From assembly GCA_041397625.1 (NCBI GenBank), contig JAWKWH010000002.1, positions 248,001 to 312,000 on the forward strand: a DNA stretch of 64,000 bases. Direction: 5' to 3'. Below are positions 7,289-16,123 of the stretch, piece by piece. Both the position numbers and the translations under genes were made by a program. Below the pieces are notes generated by a model. That model saw nothing but the letters and a program-made list of their open reading frames with translations. It was not told the origin of the DNA and made no database searches. The stretch's first letter is position 1. Each line of letters starts with the position of its first letter. Source of the DNA: JAWKWH01 sp041397625. Its GTDB lineage: Bacteria; Pseudomonadota; Alphaproteobacteria; Rhizobiales; Rhizobiaceae.

Positions 7289-9847
7289 TCAGGTGGCGGC
7301 CTGCTCGCCGCTCACGTCGTTCTTTTCCCTGTCGTCATCCCCGGCCGCCCGTCCTGGCCTGAGCCTGAACAGGATCAGCAGCGGCGCGGCGACGAAGATC
7401 GACGAATAGGTGCCGATGACGATGCCGAAGATCATCGCCGCGGTGAACGAGCGGATAACCTCGCCGCCGAAGCTGTAAAGCGCAAGCAGCGCGAGCAGCG
7501 TCGTCAAGGAGGTCAGCGTGGTGCGCGCCAGCATCTGGTTCATCGAAAGATCGAGCAGCATCGGCAGCGACATCTTCTTGTAGCGGCGCAAGTTCTCGCG
7601 CACGCGATCGTAGACGACGACGGTGTCGTTGAGCGAATAGCCGACGATCGTCAGGATCGCCGCGATCGACGACAGATTGAACTCGATGCCGGTGACCACG
7701 AAGAAGCCGATGGTCATGATCACGTCGTGGGTGGTGGCGGTGATCGCGCCGACGGCAAACTGCCATTCGAAGCGTATCCAGATATAGATCAGGATGGCGA
7801 TCAGCGAGGCCAACACGCCGATCGTGCCGGCGCGCGCCAACTCGCCGGAGACCGTCGGTCCGACCGATTCCACCCGGCGGATGTCGTAGCTGTCCTCCAA
7901 CTCCCCGCGGACCTTGGTCACGACGCTCTGTTCTGCATTCTCACCGCCGCCCTGGGCCTCGACGCGGATCAGCACATCGGATTCCTCGCCGAACTCCTGA
8001 ACCTGCACGTCTCCGAGATTGAGGCCGCCGAGCCGGTTGCGGATATCGCCAATATCGGCGGCGCCCGCCTTGGCGCGCACCTCGATCAGCGTTCCGCCCT
8101 TGAAATCGATGCCGTAGTTCATGTTGACCGTGGCGAACAGCGCAAGCGAGGCGACCAGGGCGATCGCCGAGCCTGTGAAGGTCATGCGCCGGAGCCACAT
8201 GAACGGGATCTTGGTGCCGTCGGGAATGACGGTGACCGGCGCCCTGGGCAATTCCTTCGGCCGGCGCCGGCGAACCCATTCGGCGATCATCCAGCGCGTC
8301 AGCGTGAAGGCGGTGAACATGGTCGAGGCGATACCGATGGCCAGCGTGACCGCGAAGCCGCGCACCGGGCCGGTGCCGAGATAGAACAGGATGACGGCGG
8401 CGATCAGCGTCGTCACGTTGGCGTCGACGATGGTGGCCAGCGCTCGCGAGAAGCCGGCGTCGATAGCCTGGATCATCGATCGGCCGCCGCGCCGTTCCTC
8501 GCGTATTCGCTCATAGATCAGCACGTTGGAATCGACGGCCATGCCGACGGTCAGCACAATGCCGGCAATGCCCGGCAATGTCAGGGTCGCGCCGAGCGCC
8601 GACAAAACGGCGATGATGATCGTCACGTTGACTACCAGTGCCACGTTGGCGACCACGCCGAGAAGGCCGTATGCGGCCAGCATGAAGGCCAGAACCAGTA
8701 TCGCACCGATGATGCCCGCCACCTCGCCGGCCCTGATCGAATCCGCGCCCAAACCCGGTCCGACCGTGCGCTCCTCGATGATGGTCAGCGTGGCCGGCAG
8801 GGCGCCGGCGCGCAGCAGCACCGCGAGGTCGTTGGCGCTCTGGACGGTGAAATTGCCGGAAATCTGGCCGGAACCGCCGAGAATCGGTTCGCGTATCTGC
8901 GGCGCGGAGATCACCTGTCCGTCGAGGATGATGGCAAACAGGCGGCCGACATTCTGCTGCGTCGCCTGGCCGAAACGCTGCGCGCCCTTGGTATCGAAGC
9001 GGAACGTCACGACGGGCTCGTTGGTGCGCTGGTCGAACGACGCCTGCGCGTCGGTCAGGTTTTCACCCGAAACGATCACCCGGTCCTCGATGAGATAGGG
9101 AACAGGCGGATCGTCCGTGGTGTACATCACCGTCGTGCCCGCCGGCGGCCGGCCCTCGATCGCCTCCTGGACCGGCATCGACTGGTCGACCATCTGGAAG
9201 GTGAGCTTGGCCGTCTGGCCGAGCAGGTCCTTCAGTCGCTGCGGATCGCCGAGACCCGGCACCTGTACCAGGATGCGGTCGGCGCCCTGTCGCTGGATCA
9301 CCGGTTCGGTCGTGCCGAGTTCGTTAACGCGACGGCTGACCACCTCGATCGACTGGGTCAGCGCCGAGGAGACGCGATAATCGATGCCCTCCTCGGTCAG
9401 CGTGAGGCGGAACAGACCGGCTTCCGGCTCGCTGAATTCGATCTCGTTGATGGTTCCGCCGCCGAACAGGCCTGCCTGGACTGGCTGCAGCAGCGGATCG
9501 AGCGCCGTCCTGGCCGCCTCGATGTCGCCGGCATTGCGGATCCGCACCTGTATGGTCATGCCCGAGCCGGAAAGACCGGTATAGCCGATGCGCGCGTCGC
9601 GCAGCAGTCGGCGCACATCGTCGCGCGTCGTCTTCAGCCGGTCCGCGACCAGATCGTTGCGCTCCAGCCTGAGCAGGATGTGCGAGCCGCCCTGCAGGTC
9701 GAGACCCAGTGTCAGCGGATTTTTAGGCGCCCAGGAGGGTAGTGAGGAAAGCGTCGACTGCGGAACGACGTTCGGGGCGGCATAGACGACGGCCAGTACG
9801 ACCGAAAGCCAGATGAGAATCGTTTTCCAGCGCGAGAAATAAAGCAT
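7289..9847 (-). CDS. secDF: Protein translocase SecDF fusion
   Basis: An 852-residue single-chain SecD-SecF, the proton-driven accessory to SecYEG that helps pull exported proteins across the inner membrane. The first transmembrane segment is at about residues 8-25, followed by the periplasmic P1 domain with the GLDLQGGSHILL motif. The SecD membrane part carries DSNVLIYERIREE. SecF begins near residue 550 with NMNYGIDFKGGTLIEV and carries SLNDTVVVYDRVREN. The length and the fusion are normal for Hyphomicrobiales. The gene is preceded by yajC (55-base gap) and followed by the two assembly-factor homologues. Confidence 0.97.
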   Translation of the reverse strand: MLYFSRWKTILIWLSVVLAVVYAAPNVVPQSTLSSLPSWAPKNPLTLGLDLQGGSHILLRLERNDLVADRLKTTRDDVRRLLRDARIGYTGLSGSGMTIQVRIRNAGDIEAARTALDPLLQPVQAGLFGGGTINEIEFSEPEAGLFRLTLTEEGIDYRVSSALTQSIEVVSRRVNELGTTEPVIQRQGADRILVQVPGLGDPQRLKDLLGQTAKLTFQMVDQSMPVQEAIEGRPPAGTTVMYTTDDPPVPYLIEDRVIVSGENLTDAQASFDQRTNEPVVTFRFDTKGAQRFGQATQQNVGRLFAIILDGQVISAPQIREPILGGSGQISGNFTVQSANDLAVLLRAGALPATLTIIEERTVGPGLGADSIRAGEVAGIIGAILVLAFMLAAYGLLGVVANVALVVNVTIIIAVLSALGATLTLPGIAGIVLTVGMAVDSNVLIYERIREERRGGRSMIQAIDAGFSRALATIVDANVTTLIAAVILFYLGTGPVRGFAVTLAIGIASTMFTAFTLTRWMIAEWVRRRRPKELPRAPVTVIPDGTKIPFMWLRRMTFTGSAIALVASLALFATVNMNYGIDFKGGTLIEVRAKAGAADIGDIRNRLGGLNLGDVQVQEFGEESDVLIRVEAQGGGENAEQSVVTKVRGELEDSYDIRRVESVGPTVSGELARAGTIGVLASLIAILIYIWIRFEWQFAVGAITATTHDVIMTIGFFVVTGIEFNLSSIAAILTIVGYSLNDTVVVYDRVRENLRRYKKMSLPMLLDLSMNQMLARTTLTSLTTLLALLALYSFGGEVIRSFTAAMIFGIVIGTYSSIFVAAPLLILFRLRPGRAAGDDDREKNDVSGEQAAT

Positions 9848-9902
9848 CTAACGGGTTTGCTCGTGTGTGTGACAGCAAATAGCGGGAAGCCGGCGACCGC
9901 CG

Positions 9903-10256
9903 CTACTTCTTGCTCTTCGCCGGTGTGTTCTGGTTAGCCACCGGCTCGCCCTTGACCCGCACGTCGGCCAGCATGGTTCGGATAGCCGTCACCTTGACGC
10001 CTCCGCCGAGATCGACTTCCAGTTCGTGATCGTTGATGACCTTTGTCACCTTGCCGACGAGGCCACCGCCGGTGACGACGGTGTCGCCGCGGCGCACCGC
10101 CGTCAGCATCTCGTCGCGCTTCTTGGCCTGCTGGCGCTGGGGACGAATGATCAGAAAATACATCACCGCGAAGATCAGCACGAACGGCAGCAGCATGCCG
10201 AAAATATCGCCTCCGCCCGCCGCGCCCGCCTGCGCGTATGCCGGTGTAACAAGCAT
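9903..10256 (-). CDS. yajC: Sec translocon accessory subunit YajC
   Basis: A 117-residue membrane protein with one transmembrane helix (about residues 20-40, ending in YFLIIRPQRQQAKK, the family signature) and a small cytoplasmic domain with GDTVVTGGGLVGKV. YajC associates with SecDF. The N-terminus has the usual alphaproteobacterial TPAYAQA-type stretch. It is the first gene of the yajC-secDF-Mth938-like-NDUFAF6-like transcript and is divergent from the DUF815 ATPase gene; about 197 bases separate the two starts, in which I saw no clear sigma-70 promoter. Confidence 0.96.
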   Translation of the reverse strand: MLVTPAYAQAGAAGGGDIFGMLLPFVLIFAVMYFLIIRPQRQQAKKRDEMLTAVRRGDTVVTGGGLVGKVTKVINDHELEVDLGGGVKVTAIRTMLADVRVKGEPVANQNTPAKSKK

Positions 10257-10453
10257 CCAATTCTCCCGGAAAATCCTCTGCCGGCCGCATCACCCGGCCG
10301 CCGGCTTGAAAGTTTGCCGGAATATAGTCGCTCGCGCGCCCTTTGCAACCGAATAGCGCCGCTTTCCGCCAGTCGCGCGACCACGGCTTTCACGCCCGGA
10401 CACGGCGTGTTAGAGCGCTTCGCGGACAGCGGACTTCAGGAATGCGACCGGCC

Positions 10454-11329
10454 ATGGCAGACGACATATTGAACGAGATCAACGACAATCTGTCGCGGCT
10501 GGCGGCCGCGCTCGACCGGCTGGCGCCGGCGCCCGAGGTGCAGCCCGATATCGCGACCACCGACTGTTTCATTTGGAATGCCGAGCGCGGCGTGCTGGAA
10601 CCGGTCGCCAAAGTCAACCGCATCGACATCTCGCTCATCCGCGGCATCGACCGGGTGCGCGACATCCTGCTCGACAACACCGAACGCTTCGCCAGGGGCT
10701 TTCCCGCCAACAACGTGCTGTTGTGGGGCGCGCGCGGCATGGGCAAATCGTCGCTGGTCAAGGCGGCACATGCCCGGATATCCGAATCAGGAAACAGCGA
10801 CAAGCCTCTGAAACTGATCGAAATTCACCGTGAGGACATTGACACGCTGCCAAGGTTGATGAGCATCGTTCGCGATACGCCGCACCGCTTCGTCCTGTTT
10901 TGCGACGACCTGTCCTTCGACCATGACGACACGTCCTACAAGTCGCTGAAGGCGGCGCTGGAAGGCGGCATCGAGGGCCGCCCCGCCAACATCATCTTCT
11001 ACGCCACCTCCAATCGGCGCCACCTGCTGCCGCGCGACATGATCGAAAACGAGCGCTCGACTGCGATCAACCCGTCCGAGGCTGTAGAGGAGAAGGTGTC
11101 GCTGTCGGACCGGTTCGGCCTGTGGCTCGGCTTCCACAAGTGCTCGCAGGACGACTATCTGGAGATGATCTTCGCCTATGCGGACCATCACGGCCTCGCG
11201 GTGGACCGGGATACGCTACGCGCCGAAGCGCTGGAGTGGGCGACGACACGCGGCAGCCGCTCCGGCCGCGTCGCCTTCCAGTTCATCCAGGACCTTGCCG
11301 GACGGCTCGGGCAAAGCCTGAGCGACTGA
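10454..11329 (+). CDS. DUF815 family AAA+ ATP-binding protein
   Basis: A 291-residue P-loop ATPase of the DUF815 family, whose cellular role is unknown. The Walker A motif is GARGMGKSS (about residues 92-100), Walker B is VLFCDDLSF (about 149-157), followed by the sensor-like IIFYATSNRRHLLP. ATG 10454 was chosen because an AGGA element lies 12 bases before it; ATG 10442 has no spacing from that element. The gene stands alone on the plus strand and ends at a bidirectional terminator shared with the nlpD-like gene. Confidence 0.88.
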   Translation: MADDILNEINDNLSRLAAALDRLAPAPEVQPDIATTDCFIWNAERGVLEPVAKVNRIDISLIRGIDRVRDILLDNTERFARGFPANNVLLWGARGMGKSSLVKAAHARISESGNSDKPLKLIEIHREDIDTLPRLMSIVRDTPHRFVLFCDDLSFDHDDTSYKSLKAALEGGIEGRPANIIFYATSNRRHLLPRDMIENERSTAINPSEAVEEKVSLSDRFGLWLGFHKCSQDDYLEMIFAYADHHGLAVDRDTLRAEALEWATTRGSRSGRVAFQFIQDLAGRLGQSLSD

Positions 11330-11343
11330 CCCAACCGCAGACA

Positions 11344-11381
11344 CAAAAAACCCGCCGGCAGGCGCGCGGCGGGTCTGTTTT
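11344..11381. terminator. Bidirectional intrinsic terminator
   Basis: A hairpin with arms 11350-11357 and 11367-11374 (CCCGCCG against CGGCGGG plus a closing A-T pair, 9-base loop). It is flanked by six A on the left and CTGTTTT on the right. It lies between the convergent ends of the DUF815 ATPase gene and the nlpD-like gene and can serve both strands. Confidence 0.8.
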
Positions 11382-11421
11382 GCGGGCTGATTGGAGGTCG
11401 GACGCCCTCGTCGGATCACGG

Positions 11422-13029
11422 CTAAGGCAGATAGCCCGACGGATCGACGGGGACCGATTTTTCCCGCACCTCGAAATGCAGCTTGGGCACGTCGGTGGAG
11501 CCGCTCATGCCGGAGCGGGCGATGTCCTGGCCGCGGCGCACCTTGTCGCCGCGCGAGACGAGCAGCGATGAGGCGTGACCGTAGACGGTCACGAGACCGT
11601 CGTCGTGGCGCACCAATACGGTATTGCCGAATTCCTTGAGGCCGTCGCCGGCATAGATGACCACGCCGTTCTCGGCCGCCTTGACCGGCGTGCCGGACGG
11701 CACCGCGATGTCGATACCGTCGTTCTTGCGGCCGCCCTCGACCTTGCCAAACGCCGTGATGACGCGACCGCGGGCGGGCCAGCGCATCTTGCCGATGCCC
11801 GAATCGCCCGGCGTTTCGCCGACATCGGCCTTGGCTTCCTTGATCACCTCGCCGGTGTCCTTTTTCTTCGCCGGCGGCGTGTATTGCGGCAGCCTGTTGG
11901 TCTTGCGCGACTTGTCGGCAGACGGACCGGCGGTACCGGTGATGATCGGATCGACTTCGCGCGGCGCCCTGGCGACGACGGTCTCGCCGGCCGCCGGCAG
12001 ACGCAGCACCTGGCCGACGCGGATCAGTCCGTTCGACAGGCCGTTGGCCTGTTTCAGCGCCGCGGTGGTGGTACCGTACTTGCGCGCGATGTCGTAGAGG
12101 GTGTCGCCCGAGACGACCTTGTGGGTTGCGCCTTTGCCCGTATCGGCCCTGGCCGATTTGGCTTCGTCCGCCGCCCCGGCATCGATCCGGTCGCGGACAG
12201 CGGCCTTGGACGGCAGCACGGCCTGGCGCTGCGGCGCCGGGCTCGGCGCGGGAACCCGCTTCTCCTTGTCCGCGACTTTCTCGCCGCGACCGGAGCTGGC
12301 CTTGGCCACCTTCGGGTCGTTGTCCGGTGCCGAGATCGGCGCATTGCGCGCGTAGACATAGGTGGGGATGACGATGGTGGAGCCGGCGGCGACAGCGGTC
12401 GGATCGGTGATGCCGTTGGCTTTCAGGATGGCCTTGGCCGGCACGCCGAAGCGCCGCGACAGATTGTAGATCGTTTCGCCTTCGCGAAGGGTGACGCGCG
12501 TTCCGCCGGTGGCGGTCCAGCCGGTCTCGCCCGACCTGTCCTTTGTAGGCGTGGTCGCGGCCTTGTCGACGGAACCCGTCTCGAGGGTATCAAGGGTATC
12601 GACCTTCTTGCCGACTGCTTCCGTCGGATCGACCGCACGCGCCGCGCCGGCGGGCTTCAACAGCGACACCGGCCGGTCGGCGGCCCTGGCCACGGTGGTC
12701 TCGGTCGAGCGCCTCGCGGTCTCGACCGGCGCCAATTCGCCCCGGCTCACATCGTTTCTTGTCAGGTCGACGGGCTTCAGCGCGCCGCGATTGACCGATC
12801 CGGTGTAGGTGCCGTCAGGCGCTGCGGGTTCGATCACATCGCCGGGATAGGGCTGGTTTTCCACGCCCTTGATGATCGCGCGCTGGTTGGCGGTCGATCC
12901 GGTGAAAATCTTTGTGTCGGTGAACCGGGAGACATCGGAACTGCACCCCGCCACCAGGGAACCAAGGGCAATCAGCGCCGCACCACGCCACAAGGGGGCA
13001 GTCCGGTGCTCCGATTTATTGATACGCAT
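11422..13029 (-). CDS. NlpD-like lipoprotein with two LysM and a degenerate LytM (M23) domain
   Basis: A 535-residue envelope protein. The start is ATG 13029, giving a lipoprotein signal with lipobox LVAGC (Cys 29). LysM domains at about 178-224 and 303-347 bind peptidoglycan, joined by charged, Pro-rich linkers. The C-terminal LytM domain spans about 416-522. Active M23 enzymes bind zinc through HxxxD and HxH. Here the first His is Asn (N436, D440 kept) and the second motif reads KLHFE (K516, H518), so catalysis is unlikely. The same pattern occurs in E. coli NlpD, an activator of amidase AmiC. Together with surE-pcm directly upstream, the likely role is regulating cell-wall hydrolysis at division. 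The family also resembles DipM. Confidence 0.88.
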   Translation of the reverse strand: MRINKSEHRTAPLWRGAALIALGSLVAGCSSDVSRFTDTKIFTGSTANQRAIIKGVENQPYPGDVIEPAAPDGTYTGSVNRGALKPVDLTRNDVSRGELAPVETARRSTETTVARAADRPVSLLKPAGAARAVDPTEAVGKKVDTLDTLETGSVDKAATTPTKDRSGETGWTATGGTRVTLREGETIYNLSRRFGVPAKAILKANGITDPTAVAAGSTIVIPTYVYARNAPISAPDNDPKVAKASSGRGEKVADKEKRVPAPSPAPQRQAVLPSKAAVRDRIDAGAADEAKSARADTGKGATHKVVSGDTLYDIARKYGTTTAALKQANGLSNGLIRVGQVLRLPAAGETVVARAPREVDPIITGTAGPSADKSRKTNRLPQYTPPAKKKDTGEVIKEAKADVGETPGDSGIGKMRWPARGRVITAFGKVEGGRKNDGIDIAVPSGTPVKAAENGVVIYAGDGLKEFGNTVLVRHDDGLVTVYGHASSLLVSRGDKVRRGQDIARSGMSGSTDVPKLHFEVREKSVPVDPSGYLP

Positions 13030-13069
13030 AACCAGCACCCGCACATACTCGATACGAAAACGAATATGA

Positions 13070-13100
13070 TTAAAGCGCGTTAATCTTACCGGTCGGTTAA
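13070..13100 (-). promoter_or_regulatory. TTAA boxes upstream of the nlpD-like gene (CtrA-like, tentative)
   Basis: TTAA at 13070-13073 and 13080-13083 are separated by 6 bases, with a third TTAA at 13097-13100. They lie 41-71 bases upstream of the nlpD-like start. The alphaproteobacterial cell-cycle regulator CtrA recognises TTAA-N7-TTAA, so the 6-base spacing is one short of consensus. The AT-rich boxes stand out in a GC-rich setting, but binding is unproven. Confidence 0.3.
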
Positions 13101-13155
13101 GTTGTAGAGGAATTCGCGGTTTTGCCGGCAGTTTTTCCGTGCCGGGCATGCTGGC

Positions 13156-13809
13156 TCAAAGCGCGGCGGCGACGCCCGGTATCAGCGGCTGCATGCGCAC
13201 CCTCGCGATGTCCTCGCGCTCGAAGCGGCTGCCGACCTTGGTGAGCCGGGCCAGTTGCTGCACGCCTTCGCCCGGGCCGACCGGCGCCACCATGATGCCG
13301 CCGGTCGCCAGCAGGTCGACATATTTGCGCGGCAGTTCGGCGAATGCCGCCCATGCGACGATGCGGTCGAACGGCCCTTCGCTACCGGGCAGCTTCGACC
13401 CGTCGGCCTGGGTGGCGACGGCATTGCCGAAGCCGAGCGCGGCGAACCGCTCCTGCGCCGCCGCGGCGAGCGTCTTGTAGCGGTCGATCGACCGCACCTT
13501 GGCGCCCATCCTCGCCATCACGGCGGCGGTAAAACCACTGCCGGTGCCGATTTCCAGTACCCGCTGGCCGGCGATGATCTCCAGTGCACCCAGCACCTTC
13601 GCCTGCAGGTCGATCGCCTCGATCGCCTCCCCGCAGGGTATCGGCAGCGACTGGTTGGTCCAGACGACGTCGATATGGTCCTCGGGAACGAACTGTACCC
13701 GCGGAACCGCCTCGACCGCCTTGAACAGGCCATTGTCGGGCACGCCTTGGGAGCGGGCGCGCAGCAGGAATGCGGCAAACCTCTCCCTGTCCGATCCGAC
13801 ACTGGTCAT
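13156..13809 (-). CDS. pcm: Protein-L-isoaspartate O-methyltransferase
   Basis: A 217-residue SAM-dependent enzyme that methylates isoaspartyl residues in damaged proteins to start their repair. Motif I of the methyltransferase fold is LEIGTGSGFTAAV, preceded by SLPIPCGEAIEAIDLQAK, where the usual family motif reads QTISQP; this variant is seen in alphaproteobacteria. VAWAAFAELPRKYVDLLATGG forms the later active-site region. The start codon overlaps the surE stop by four bases (ATGA), so the two are translationally coupled. Confidence 0.93.
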   Translation of the reverse strand: MTSVGSDRERFAAFLLRARSQGVPDNGLFKAVEAVPRVQFVPEDHIDVVWTNQSLPIPCGEAIEAIDLQAKVLGALEIIAGQRVLEIGTGSGFTAAVMARMGAKVRSIDRYKTLAAAAQERFAALGFGNAVATQADGSKLPGSEGPFDRIVAWAAFAELPRKYVDLLATGGIMVAPVGPGEGVQQLARLTKVGSRFEREDIARVRMQPLIPGVAAAL

Positions 13810-14561
13810 GCAAGGGCCTCGCCGAGGTCGGCCATCACTTCATGCGCGGTCAGGTCGAGCTTCAACGGGGTTACTGCGATATGGTTGTTCTTCAGCGCGT
13901 TGAGGTCGGTGCCGTCGACAAATTCGGCCGGCTTGCGGCCGAAACGCAGCCAGTAGTACGGAAAGCCGCGGCCGTCGGCGCGTTCGTCGATCCACAGGCC
14001 GTGAACCAGCTTGCCCTGCGAAACGACCTCGACGCCGTCCACCTCTTCGGGACTGCAATTGGGAAAGTTGACGTTCAGGAACGTACCCGCCGGCAGGTCG
14101 ACGGCAATCAGCTTCTTCAACAGCGCCGGCGCATGGGTCTCGGTTACCTCCCAGGGCACGACGCGCTTGCCGTCGAAGGTATAGGCCTGGCTGAGTGCGA
14201 TCGCGCGGCTGCCGATCAGCGTACCTTCCATGGCGCCGGCGATGGTACCCGAATAGGTGACGTCGTCGGCGATGTTGGCGCCGGAATTGACGCCTGAGAG
14301 CACGAGATCGGGCGGCTCCGGCATGATCTTGCGCGCTGCCATGATGACGCAGTCGGTCGGCGTGCCGCGCAGCGCGAAATGCTTGTCGGCCACCTCGCGC
14401 AGGCGCAACGGCTCCGACAGCGACAGCGAATGGGCAAGGCCCGACTGGTCGGCCTCCGGCGCGACGATCCAGACATCGTCGGAAAGCGTGCGGGCGACGC
14501 GTTCGAGCACCGCCAGCCCCTCGGCGTGGATGCCGTCATCGTTGGTGAGCAGAATGCGCAT
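13806..14561 (-). CDS. surE: 5'/3'-nucleotidase SurE
   Basis: A 251-residue metal-dependent phosphatase acting on nucleoside monophosphates. Metal ligands are visible: LLTNDDGIHAEG at the N-terminus (adjacent Asp pair), the Ser in SGLAHSLSLSE, and Asn in LVLSGVNSGANIADDV. The length is normal. It overlaps pcm by four bases. The order surE-pcm-nlpD-like reproduces the enterobacterial surE-pcm-nlpD arrangement. Confidence 0.95.
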   Translation of the reverse strand: MRILLTNDDGIHAEGLAVLERVARTLSDDVWIVAPEADQSGLAHSLSLSEPLRLREVADKHFALRGTPTDCVIMAARKIMPEPPDLVLSGVNSGANIADDVTYSGTIAGAMEGTLIGSRAIALSQAYTFDGKRVVPWEVTETHAPALLKKLIAVDLPAGTFLNVNFPNCSPEEVDGVEVVSQGKLVHGLWIDERADGRGFPYYWLRFGRKPAEFVDGTDLNALKNNHIAVTPLKLDLTAHEVMADLGEALA

Positions 14562-14660
14562 GGTCAGCTACCCTCTGCTCTGGAGAGATTGGATATCGGT
14601 ACCGCCCTATCATCACTCCCACCCGGATCAGCGGCGCTTCGCTTGCTTCTCCGACCTGCC

Positions 14661-14710
14661 CACAAGGGGGAGGTTGAACACCGCAGCCCGAAATGCCCCT
14701 CCCCCTTGTG
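14661..14710. repeat. Intergenic inverted repeat (13-bp perfect arms)
   Basis: In the 210-base gap between serS and surE, CACAAGGGGGAGG at 14661-14673 is repeated in inverted orientation at 14698-14710 with 24 bases between. The right arm is followed by a G-rich stretch, GGGAGGGGTTAGGGGTGGGG, of the kind commonly scattered between genes in rhizobial genomes. It could form an RNA hairpin in the serS-surE transcript. No T-tract follows on the minus strand, so it is not a standard terminator. Confidence 0.6.
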
Positions 14711-14772
14711 GGGAGGGGTTAGGGGTGGGGATAGCATCCCAGGCACCGGCGGCGGCAGACACGACATCATCC

Positions 14773-16050
14773 TCACGTCCCGATCCTTTCCATGCCGCCC
14801 ATATAGGGACGGAGCACCGCCGGCACGGTGATCGAGCCGTCGGCGTTTTGAAAGTTCTCCATCACCGCGATCAGCGCGCGGCCGACGGCGATGCCCGAAC
14901 CGTTGAGCGTGTGGACGAAGCGCGTCTGCTTCCCGCCCTCGGCGCGGTAGCGCGCATTCATGCGGCGGGCCTGGAAGTCGCCGCACACCGAGCACGACGA
15001 AATCTCCCGATAGGCGCCCTGCCCCGGCAGCCAGACCTCGATATCGTAGGTCTTGCGCGCACCGAAGCCCATGTCGCCGGTCGACAGCACCACCGTGCGG
15101 TACGGCAGGCCGAGGCGCTCGAGAACGGTCTCGGCGCATTTGGTCATGCGCTCGTGCTCGTCGAGCGACGTCTCCTGGTCGGTGATCGACACCATCTCCA
15201 CCTTGTAGAACTGGTGCTGGCGCAGATAGCCGCGCGTGTCCTTGCCGGCCGAGCCGGCCTCGGAACGGAAACAGGCGGTCAGCGCGGTGAAACGCAGCGG
15301 CAGGGTGGCGGCATCGAGGATATCTTCCGCGACGATATAGGTGAGCGGGACTTCCGCCGTCGGGATCAGCCAGCGCCCGTCGGTGGTTCGAAACAGATCG
15401 TCGGCGAATTTCGGCAGCTTGTCGGTACCGTAGGCCGCATCGTCATTGACCAGCAACGGTGGCTGCACTTCCGTGTAGCCGTGCTCCGTCGTGTGCAGAT
15501 CGAGCATGAACTGGCCGAGCGCGCGTTCCAGCCGCGCCAGGCCGCCCTTCAGCACGGCGAAGCGGCTGCCGGAAATCTTCGCCGCCGTCTCGAAATCCAT
15601 CTGGCCGAGCGCCTCGCCGAGCTCGAAATGCTGTTTCGGCTCGAAGTCGAACGCGCGCGGCTCGCCATGTTTACGGATTTCGACATTGGCATCCTCGTCG
15701 GCGCCGACCGGTACGTCGTCGAGCGGCGGATTGGGAAGGACGGAAAGTGCGTCGTTGAGCGCCTTGTCCAGTTCGCGCGCCCTGTCCTCGCCGGTCTGGA
15801 CGAATTCCTTGATCTCGGCCACTTCGGCCTTGAGCTTGTCGGCCTTCTCCCGGTCGCCGGCCTGCATGGCCGCGCCGATCTCCTTCGACGCAGAATTGCG
15901 CCGCTCCTGTGCCGCCTGCAATCTGGCGATGTGGTCGCGGCGCGCCTCGTCGAGCCCGATCAGGCGCGCCGAGGCCGGCTCGGCGCCGCGATTGGCAAGC
16001 GCGGCGTCAAGAGCGGCGGGATTGTCGCGAATCCATCGAATGTCGAGCAT
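14773..16050 (-). CDS. serS: Seryl-tRNA synthetase
   Basis: A 425-residue class II aminoacyl-tRNA synthetase charging tRNA-Ser. The N-terminal coiled-coil arm (about residues 30-110, rich in Glu, Lys and Ala) is followed by the catalytic domain: motif 2 in FRSEAGSAGKDTRGYLRQHQF and motif 3 in LNGSGIAVGRALIAVMENFQ. The ATG at 16050 starts MLDIRWIRDNP, typical of the family. It lies 73 bases after tatC and before surE, in a continuous minus-strand series. Confidence 0.97.
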   Translation of the reverse strand: MLDIRWIRDNPAALDAALANRGAEPASARLIGLDEARRDHIARLQAAQERRNSASKEIGAAMQAGDREKADKLKAEVAEIKEFVQTGEDRARELDKALNDALSVLPNPPLDDVPVGADEDANVEIRKHGEPRAFDFEPKQHFELGEALGQMDFETAAKISGSRFAVLKGGLARLERALGQFMLDLHTTEHGYTEVQPPLLVNDDAAYGTDKLPKFADDLFRTTDGRWLIPTAEVPLTYIVAEDILDAATLPLRFTALTACFRSEAGSAGKDTRGYLRQHQFYKVEMVSITDQETSLDEHERMTKCAETVLERLGLPYRTVVLSTGDMGFGARKTYDIEVWLPGQGAYREISSCSVCGDFQARRMNARYRAEGGKQTRFVHTLNGSGIAVGRALIAVMENFQNADGSITVPAVLRPYMGGMERIGT

Positions 16051-16123
16051 GGGACCGGTCCGTGGCCACTAGGCCGTCAAAGATCAGAATCAGGTGCCGA
16101 AGCCGGCAGGATAGTCGCCGGAA

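Noticed and set aside
7727..9742. 671-codon open frame on the plus strand opposite secDF
   Set aside because: Antisense to strongly conserved SecD/SecF motifs; composition typical of antisense high-GC frames, no domain visible.
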